DNA of 5,115 nucleotides from Desulfocapsa sp. Lineage in GTDB: Bacteria > Desulfobacterota > Desulfobulbia > Desulfobulbales > Desulfocapsaceae. This document shows, piece by piece, positions 1-5,115 of this stretch (its first letter is position 1; the number at the start of each line of letters is the position of its first letter). Position numbers and translations under genes: made by a program. The notes under the pieces are model-generated. The model was given only the letters and a program-made list of their open reading frames with translations, was not told the origin of the DNA and made no database searches. The stretch lies in assembly GCA_029934915.1 (NCBI GenBank), contig JAOZLI010000193.1:1-5115 (forward strand), read 5' to 3'.

Positions 1-1146
1 CTTCTTGCCGGGCTTGGCTACACCATTCATCTTGGTAATGTTCTCGTCTATCCGGATGCGAAACAATATTACGGAATGGCGCAGAATATTGCCGTCGGCA
101 ATGGTTTCACTCTGGATGGTATTACTCCCATAGCACTCTTTCCACCTGCGGTGCCCTCTTTTTGGGCTCTGTTTATTAAACTGGGCGCTCCAATTATGGT
201 GCTGCGTTATTTCAATTTTATTGCACTGGCTCTTTGTGTCTATATTATTCGCTCAATTCTGACCACCACCGGTGCGAAATCAGGGTCTGCTTTGTCCGCA
301 CTCTTGATTCTCTGCTATCCCGTTCTTTTTTATACTGCAGGTACCCTCTATACACAGACTCTGTTTATGTTTCTGCTGCTTCTTATTATTCGGGTGGCTG
401 TCTCGCATCAGTTTTCCTATCTTCATGCAGTGGTACTCGGTGTATTGTCCACGCTTTTAATCATGAGTCATTCCACTGGCATATTTATTCCACCACTGGT
501 CGTAATCTGGCTGATATTGCCCAGGAACTATTCCATGGTAGGAAAGGGCGTGGTCGCTGCATTGATTGCAATTATTTGTTTCTCGCCATGGTGGTATCGA
601 AATTATACAGTCTTTGATCGCTTTATTCCCCTTACCTCGCATGGTGGTGATACGCTTTATATTGGGAATAATCCTAATACCAATCTGGATGCGTGGTACA
701 CGTATACCGAAGAAGACTATTATCTTGAGGCCAAGCAATTTTCAGATGAGGAAAAGAACGCGTATTATCTTAGAAAAACGGTGGAGTTCTGGACAGAGCA
801 CACAGGAGATGCGTTAACGCTTTATTGTGTGAAGTTGTTGGATCATTTTAATTTTCGAAACAAGCTCGCCCAGAGCCAGGAATCAAGTGTGCTACGTGAT
901 ACGGTGATGTTTGTCACCTATTATCCCTTGCTTATCTGTTTACTTGTGCGTTTGTTGCTTGCCTGGCGTATTCCGTTATCTAAAACGGAAACGCTGCTCT
1001 TTGCTATTTATCTGGTGAGTGCTTTTTTTCATGCCCTGTTTCTGCCACGTATTCGCTTTCGTCTGCCCTATGATGCAGTACTAATAGCCCATATTGGCAT
1101 TATGTACTCGCTTGTGAAGGAGCGCTATAGTCTGCAGGACGAGTGA
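1..1146 (+). CDS. GT-C fold membrane glycosyltransferase, GT39/ArnT-like (5' end missing)
   Basis: The reading frame is open from base 1 to the TGA at 1144-1146, giving 381 visible residues. A Met at base 76 is not the likely start, because the 25 codons before it encode the end of a first membrane helix and the loop YPDAKQYYGMAQNI. This resembles the first periplasmic loop of GT39/ArnT-type enzymes, whose Asp (here D19) is the candidate catalytic base. Other family-like marks are FPPAVPSF (about 47-54), PWWYRNY at about 196-202 (the usual PW..RN turn), GGDTLYIGNNPN (about 215-226) and RIRFRLPYDA near the C-terminus (about 350-359). About ten hydrophobic helices are visible, with one soluble stretch of roughly 100 residues (about 200-297). 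By family, it would move a sugar from a polyprenyl-phosphate donor to a lipid-linked or surface acceptor on the periplasmic side. The exact sugar and acceptor cannot be told. Probably only 10-25 N-terminal residues are missing. It converges on the ligase gene. Confidence 0.85.
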   Translation, partial: LLAGLGYTIHLGNVLVYPDAKQYYGMAQNIAVGNGFTLDGITPIALFPPAVPSFWALFIKLGAPIMVLRYFNFIALALCVYIIRSILTTTGAKSGSALSALLILCYPVLFYTAGTLYTQTLFMFLLLLIIRVAVSHQFSYLHAVVLGVLSTLLIMSHSTGIFIPPLVVIWLILPRNYSMVGKGVVAALIAIICFSPWWYRNYTVFDRFIPLTSHGGDTLYIGNNPNTNLDAWYTYTEEDYYLEAKQFSDEEKNAYYLRKTVEFWTEHTGDALTLYCVKLLDHFNFRNKLAQSQESSVLRDTVMFVTYYPLLICLLVRLLLAWRIPLSKTETLLFAIYLVSAFFHALFLPRIRFRLPYDAVLIAHIGIMYSLVKERYSLQDE

Positions 1147-1164
1147 TATGTACTGTTGCAGCTT

Positions 1165-3498
1165 CTATTTACTCTGTAAATGCTTTAACCGTTTTTGAAC
1201 ATGTATATTTCCGGGATCTAGCAGAAGCGCCTGCTGGTATTCTTCTATTGCTCGGTAGGGGATATCCTGTTTCTTGTAATAATTCCCCAGCAAAATATGA
1301 AAATCTATATGATCTGGTAGCTTTTCAATTCCCCGACGTAATATATCAGCTGCTTCGTGATCCATTTTTTGTCGTTTATAGAACCGGTATATTTGATAAA
1401 AATATCCTGCTTTAATGGTTTCTTCCTGTTTAATAAAATCCAAAGCATGTAGACGATAATATTCAGCGTCTTCCAGGTTACCCTGCTTTTCCGAAAATGA
1501 TCCCAGTTGTATCCAGGAGAAAGTGTTATCAGGAAGAATCGAAACAATCGTCTCTCTGCTCAAGTTGCCTCGAAGAAGCAAGGGCGGGAGTTGCCTGGCA
1601 AGTTTTGGGTTGCGTTCAATCCCCGTTCGGAGTGCATTGGATGCCTCCTCAAGTCTGTTATGTTGTAATAGCCAGTCCAGCCAGGTTAAGATCAATTGTT
1701 CCTTGTTATGGCTGCGGATGAATCCTTTATCCATGAGCTCTTTTGCCGTCTCTTCCTTTTCCGGTGGAAGAGTTAGTGCAAGTCGTTGGAGATATGCTCC
1801 TTCCAGGGGATCTTTTAACGAGGCCTTGAGATAACTATCAGTGGCTGGTTGCAGCTGGTTTTGATAGGAGAAAATGGTTCCCTGATAGTATGAATATAAG
1901 CCATTGAGTGGATCGTAGCGGATTGCCTCGTTGATTGTTGTGTGGAGCTTATGAAAGAGTGTCTCAGAGAGTCGTGGATTTAGATAAAAGTTTTTGGTCT
2001 CTTGATAGTGTTTTTTACCGGCAAGAATTCCTCCCTGCAGAAATATGCTAAGGATAAGCAGTGGAGCTGCTGCGAAACAAAAATAACGATATTTTGCAGC
2101 CCCCTGGCCTAGAAGAGTGTGGCGTGTACGGTAATGAAGCCGCGTGTTGCCGGCAGAAACCAGAACTCCGCAGATAAAAAAGAAATAAAGTCCATTGGCC
2201 CCGTTATGCATATTAAAGTCTGTGACGCTGTGGAGTAATATGGAAAATATGGCAGTGATCCCAGCAATGGTAAGAAGAATAGAGTAGGACTCATGCCTTT
2301 TTCCAAGCATTTTGATACCGTTACTCAGTACTGCCAGAACGAACCAGGCTGCAAGACCAAAACCTACAAGTCCACCATCGGTAAGTAATTCAATATAGTC
2401 GTTGTGGGCATGATTAAAAATACTCGAGGTGGGTATTGTTGTGTATGAAGGAAAGACGTGGCTAAATGTTCCAAATCCTGCCCCTGTAAGGAAAAAATCA
2501 CGAATGAAAGGGGCGCAGTCTTGCCATATAAGAAGACGACCATTGTTGATTCCGCCAGTTTCTGTAAATGCCCTGTTAAATTTTGACAAAACAGGCTCCC
2601 AACCCAGCCAGGTAATAGCTAAAAGAATACAGGTGAAGATGAGAAGATAGGTGATCTTACCTGAATGTACCTTTTTTCTACTTAAGAGTGCCAAGAAGAG
2701 GAAAAGACCCAGGGTTATTGCAATTGTACCACCGCGGGAGAGAGCGATGAAAACAGAGGCAATAATCAGAATGATTCCAAACCCAATGAAAAAATGGAGG
2801 TTTGAGCCAGGAGCAGTGAAAAGAGCAGTTGTTCGTTCACGGAGTGATTGCTGTTTGTCGAATTTGGGCCGATAATAAAAGAAATGCGCCAGAACCAGTG
2901 GAAAAACCAGCTCCATAAATCCTGCATAGTGATTGTGGTAGACCCAGGGGCCAATGGCGCCAGACCCCTCCGGCGTTGAACGAAACCAGTACAGCTTATC
3001 AGGAGAGGTGAACTCTTGAAGAATCGCAAAAAATGCAATGCCAATTGCCAGCCATACGACCGTCCGTACAGTTTTAGTAAGCTGCTCTTTACGGCTAAGA
3101 AGTTGTACGGTGAGAATATAAAACCCGGCATATGAGCTAATACGAATACATTCCAGCAGGGTGGCACGTTGATTGACAGTAAGGGGGATCCAGTTTTTGC
3201 TTTCCTGCAGATTGAGGAGTGGTGCATAGGTTTCGTAAATATTCGGCGCTATAAAATGTACCAGATCAGCAGGTAGAGGAAGAACCTGTAGGAAAAGATA
3301 CGTCGGAAGCAGGAGTAGTGGAATAACTCCAGGAATATGTGCAAACGGTTGTTTATTACGGTTTGGGAAGAAAAAAACTAGCAGATTCAGAAAAATAAGT
3401 ATTTCAACGAGGGCGATGGACCATGTTTCCACGCTTCCAAAAGCAAGAGGAGCAAATAGCAGTGTTACTATGAACAGTGGAAAGGAGAGTCTGTTCAT
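1165..3498 (-). CDS. O-antigen ligase/polymerase superfamily protein (Wzy_C) with C-terminal TPR domain
   Basis: This is a complete gene of 777 residues. The ATG at 3496-3498 is secure: an in-frame stop (3508-3510) lies four codons upstream and no other start codon falls between. Residues 1-492 contain about 13 hydrophobic helices. Positively charged loops alternate so that the N-terminus is cytoplasmic and the tail after helix 13 is periplasmic. Superfamily marks are GPWVYHNHYAGF (183-194), SRGG (254-257), GRLLIW before GAGFGTF (320-344), and H365-N366 followed nine residues later by G376-L-V-G379. The last fits the H[NSQ]x9GxxG motif of WaaL-type ligases, in the large periplasmic loop. VTDFNMHNGAN (425-435) is typical of the TPR-bearing branch. 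Residues about 500-777 hold several TPR-like helical pairs (533-567, 602-632, 661-693, 701-730, and the clearest at 733-764). Expected role: transfer or polymerisation of undecaprenyl-linked glycan in the periplasm. WaaL ligase, Wzy polymerase and PglL-like protein O-glycosyltransferase cannot be separated by sequence reading. It lies 33 bases downstream of the BY-kinase gene, probably in one operon. Confidence 0.93.
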   Translation of the reverse strand: MNRLSFPLFIVTLLFAPLAFGSVETWSIALVEILIFLNLLVFFFPNRNKQPFAHIPGVIPLLLLPTYLFLQVLPLPADLVHFIAPNIYETYAPLLNLQESKNWIPLTVNQRATLLECIRISSYAGFYILTVQLLSRKEQLTKTVRTVVWLAIGIAFFAILQEFTSPDKLYWFRSTPEGSGAIGPWVYHNHYAGFMELVFPLVLAHFFYYRPKFDKQQSLRERTTALFTAPGSNLHFFIGFGIILIIASVFIALSRGGTIAITLGLFLFLALLSRKKVHSGKITYLLIFTCILLAITWLGWEPVLSKFNRAFTETGGINNGRLLIWQDCAPFIRDFFLTGAGFGTFSHVFPSYTTIPTSSIFNHAHNDYIELLTDGGLVGFGLAAWFVLAVLSNGIKMLGKRHESYSILLTIAGITAIFSILLHSVTDFNMHNGANGLYFFFICGVLVSAGNTRLHYRTRHTLLGQGAAKYRYFCFAAAPLLILSIFLQGGILAGKKHYQETKNFYLNPRLSETLFHKLHTTINEAIRYDPLNGLYSYYQGTIFSYQNQLQPATDSYLKASLKDPLEGAYLQRLALTLPPEKEETAKELMDKGFIRSHNKEQLILTWLDWLLQHNRLEEASNALRTGIERNPKLARQLPPLLLRGNLSRETIVSILPDNTFSWIQLGSFSEKQGNLEDAEYYRLHALDFIKQEETIKAGYFYQIYRFYKRQKMDHEAADILRRGIEKLPDHIDFHILLGNYYKKQDIPYRAIEEYQQALLLDPGNIHVQKRLKHLQSK

Positions 3499-3501
3499 TG
3501 A

Positions 3502-3505
3502 CTCT
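3502..3505 (-). promoter_or_regulatory. Weak or absent Shine-Dalgarno before the Wzy_C/TPR gene
   Basis: The best match upstream of the ATG at 3498 is AGAG, ending only three bases before the start codon. That is shorter and closer than a normal AGGAGG site. Since the start codon is fixed by the in-frame stop just upstream, the poor site suggests either low translation or dependence on ribosomes arriving from the BY-kinase gene 33 bases upstream. No -35/-10 promoter is evident in the 33-base gap, consistent with read-through from the upstream gene. Confidence 0.3.
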
Positions 3506-3531
3506 GTTTACCAATATTTTTTATGATGCCA

Positions 3532-5115
3532 TCACTCTTGGTCTTTGTGGTAGTAGTCATAGTAGCCATAGTATCCAGAGTCTTGTTTTCGAGGCTTTAC
3601 GTTGTTAAGTACTATGCCTAGGATATTTGAATGTATTTCCTGCATCTTTTTTAGACCAGAGCCCAGCATATCGTAGGTTGTTTTTCCACTACGTACGACG
3701 AGCAAGGTGCCATCAACAAGTTTGCTGAGAGTCAGGCTGTCCGTCACTCGTTGGATGGGGGGTGAGTCTAATAAAACAAAATCAAAACGTTTTGTCATTT
3801 CATCAATGAGGCGTTGCATTCTGTCGGATTGTAATAATTCAGCAGGGTTTGGTGGGATTGAACCGGCTGTTATCAGATAAATTGCATCCTCTTTAATAGT
3901 TTTTATGAGATTCTTATCATTACTTCCGGCAAGGTAGTGACTGAGGCCATGCGAATTGGGGATAGAGGTAATGGTGTGCAGCCTTGGGCGGCGCATATCA
4001 CAATCAATAATCAGGACTCGTTTGCCATTCTGGGCTAAGATAAAAGCCATGTTGCTGACAGTGGTTGTTTTTCCTTCTGTTGGGGACATGCTGCTCACCA
4101 GGATGGCTCGTGGCGGGTTGTCCGGGGTTGAAAGTAAAAGACCCGATTGGATCAGACGGTAACTCTCTGCCATTGGAGAGAGCGGGTTGTTCGATAGCCA
4201 ATCTTCGATGTCACCCTCTTTTTTATCCAGCTCTGCCACAGCTCCTAATACCGTAATGCCAAAGCGTTTCTCCAGGTCATCACCATCCTTTATACTGTTA
4301 TCCAGGTACTCAATAAAAAATGCCAGACCTATGCCACCAAATAGTCCAAGAATAAGGCCCAGTGCGAGGTTACGCTTTTTTCTCGGTGATGATGGGTGAG
4401 TGGGGAACTTGGCTTTCTTGACCACCCAAATCTTCACGTCCTGGGATTGTTCAGTAACTGAAGCTTGTTTAATACTTGAGGACAGTGCATCATAGAGAAC
4501 ACGATTCATGTCCACTTCACGGTTCATAATGGAGTATTGAGTAAACCGTTCGTTAACATTCAGCATTTCAGCTTTTGTTTCTGTTAACAGCTGCGTAAGG
4601 TTTAGTTCTCTGGTTTTCATGAGATCATAGGAGTTACGAGTAGATTCTATGATCCGGTTCACTTCAAATTTCTTTTCTTTTAGAAGAAGATCTCGCTCCG
4701 CCTTGGCATTAATCATTGCGGGGTGTTTGTAGCCATATTTTTTTGATAGATCTTTTATCTCTTGTTCTGATTGAAAGAGCTTTTCTCTAAGTCCTTGAAG
4801 AACCTTATTGTCAGCAAAGAGCGGTATCATCTCAATGTTGTCATAGTTCTTGCCTAATTTTTTAATTTGTTCATAGAGTGCTTCATACTCTTTCTGATCG
4901 GACTGAGCTTTGGAAAGTTGGGAGCTGAATTCAGCAAGGCGCTGCGGATATACCGCGAGTTTGTTTTCGACGGTAACCAGGTCATTGTCCCGCATATATT
5001 TTTGCAGAGCCAGTTCTGATTTTTCAAGCTTTTTTCGTTCTTCGTCAGCCTTTTGAGTCATCCACTGCAGAGAATAACTGCTGTTGGCAAGTTTAATCTC
5101 CAGGATTTCATCGAT
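3532..5115 (-). CDS. Polysaccharide co-polymerase / BY-kinase fusion (Wzc/GumC-CpsD type; N-terminus missing)
   Basis: There are 527 visible residues ending at TGA 3532-3534. The frame stays open to the window edge. The Met at 5059-5061 is internal: the 18 codons before it continue the same charged helix, so the true start is outside. Such fusions are usually about 700-750 residues, so roughly 200 (first membrane helix and Wzz domain) are missing. Visible parts, counted from the window edge: long coiled-coil (about 20-90 and 105-198); GNVR-like segment (about 198-244) ending in AKFPTHPSSP; second membrane helix (250-272); cytoplasmic kinase domain. The kinase has Walker A SSMSPTEGKTTT (341-352, K349), Walker A' LIIDCDMR (368-375, D371/D373), Walker B FDFVLLDSPP (444-453, D450) and a tyrosine-rich tail YYGYYDYY (515-522). 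Known role of the family: an inner-membrane oligomer controlling chain length and export of capsule/EPS, cycling through tail autophosphorylation. The residue matching the last Arg of the EX2RX2R oligomer motif is Gln (E317, R320, Q323). Confidence 0.96.
   Translation of the reverse strand: MDEILEIKLANSSYSLQWMTQKADEERKKLEKSELALQKYMRDNDLVTVENKLAVYPQRLAEFSSQLSKAQSDQKEYEALYEQIKKLGKNYDNIEMIPLFADNKVLQGLREKLFQSEQEIKDLSKKYGYKHPAMINAKAERDLLLKEKKFEVNRIIESTRNSYDLMKTRELNLTQLLTETKAEMLNVNERFTQYSIMNREVDMNRVLYDALSSSIKQASVTEQSQDVKIWVVKKAKFPTHPSSPRKKRNLALGLILGLFGGIGLAFFIEYLDNSIKDGDDLEKRFGITVLGAVAELDKKEGDIEDWLSNNPLSPMAESYRLIQSGLLLSTPDNPPRAILVSSMSPTEGKTTTVSNMAFILAQNGKRVLIIDCDMRRPRLHTITSIPNSHGLSHYLAGSNDKNLIKTIKEDAIYLITAGSIPPNPAELLQSDRMQRLIDEMTKRFDFVLLDSPPIQRVTDSLTLSKLVDGTLLVVRSGKTTYDMLGSGLKKMQEIHSNILGIVLNNVKPRKQDSGYYGYYDYYHKDQE
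3550..3573 (-). repeat. Tyrosine-cluster coding repeat (autophosphorylation tail of the BY-kinase)
   Basis: Eight codons encode YYGYYDYY, six tyrosines in eight residues, made of near-identical TAC/TAT codons. On the + strand the motif atagta occurs twice, three bases apart. In BY-kinases such a C-terminal cluster is phosphorylated in trans by the neighbouring subunit. The repeated codons make the site prone to slippage that would change tyrosine number, which is an inference. Confidence 0.8.

Noticed and set aside
76..78. ATG at 76 as the start of the GT-C glycosyltransferase
   Set aside because: The frame is open to base 1, and the upstream codons encode the Asp-containing first-loop motif and the end of a membrane helix expected in this family.
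1167..1181. Inverted repeat ATTTAC-tct-GTAAAT as a terminator between the convergent genes
   Set aside because: The stem has only two G-C pairs, sits inside the last codons of the ligase gene and is not followed by a T-run on either strand.
1143..1415. Plus-strand frame of 90 codons starting with a GTG that overlaps the GT-C stop codon
   Set aside because: It lies almost wholly antisense to the TPR end of the ligase gene, which has clear repeat structure in its own frame. The translated product shows no recognisable domain and there is no ribosome site, so it is a shadow frame despite the tempting start/stop overlap.
2766..3227. Minus-strand open frame of 153 codons inside the ligase gene
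   Set aside because: It is another frame of the same strand, within sequence that encodes convincing membrane helices and ligase motifs. Its product has no coherent family features.
3521..3536. TGATG-G-CATCA palindrome in the gap between the BY-kinase and ligase genes
   Set aside because: The arms are five bases with a one-base centre, too tight for a stable hairpin. The following run is A-rich in the transcript, so it is not a terminator. No known operator is recognisable.
5059..5061. ATG (minus strand) at 5061 as the start of the BY-kinase gene
   Set aside because: The frame continues to the window edge with a charged helical stretch in keeping with the co-polymerase coiled-coil. Starting here would also remove the first membrane helix and the Wzz domain.

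Overview
This window looks like part of a cell-surface polysaccharide locus from a Gram-negative bacterium. It holds three genes, two of them cut by the window edges, and almost no non-coding DNA. The fused chain-length regulator/tyrosine kinase and the multi-pass ligase with a C-terminal TPR domain are typical of Gram-negative envelope glycan loci. The overall protein style and moderate GC content remind me of marine Desulfobacterota (for example Desulfobulbales). That is an impression from sequence alone and is weakly held.

Layout: from base 1 to 1146 on the + strand is the C-terminal bulk of a membrane-embedded GT-C type glycosyltransferase (GT39/ArnT-like); its start lies left of the window. 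After an 18-base gap, transcription runs the opposite way. On the - strand, 3498 down to 1165 encodes a 777-residue O-antigen ligase/polymerase-superfamily protein (Wzy_C type) with a TPR tail of about 280 residues. Thirty-three bases upstream of it, on the same strand, is the end of a polysaccharide co-polymerase/BY-kinase (Wzz-GNVR-CpsD type, 5115 down to 3532), whose N-terminus lies right of the window.

How they fit together: the BY-kinase fusion would set chain length and gate export of a lipid-linked polysaccharide at the inner membrane. The Wzy_C/TPR protein would polymerise that glycan or transfer it to an acceptor on the periplasmic side. The two are probably co-transcribed. The GT-C enzyme would add a sugar from a polyprenyl-phosphate donor on the same side of the membrane, but it lies on the opposite strand and belongs to a separate transcript. 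No sugar-nucleotide synthesis genes, flippase, outer-membrane exporter, mobile element, RNA gene or CRISPR array is visible. I see ordinary glycan-assembly families with some individual features worth checking, not a clear new system.
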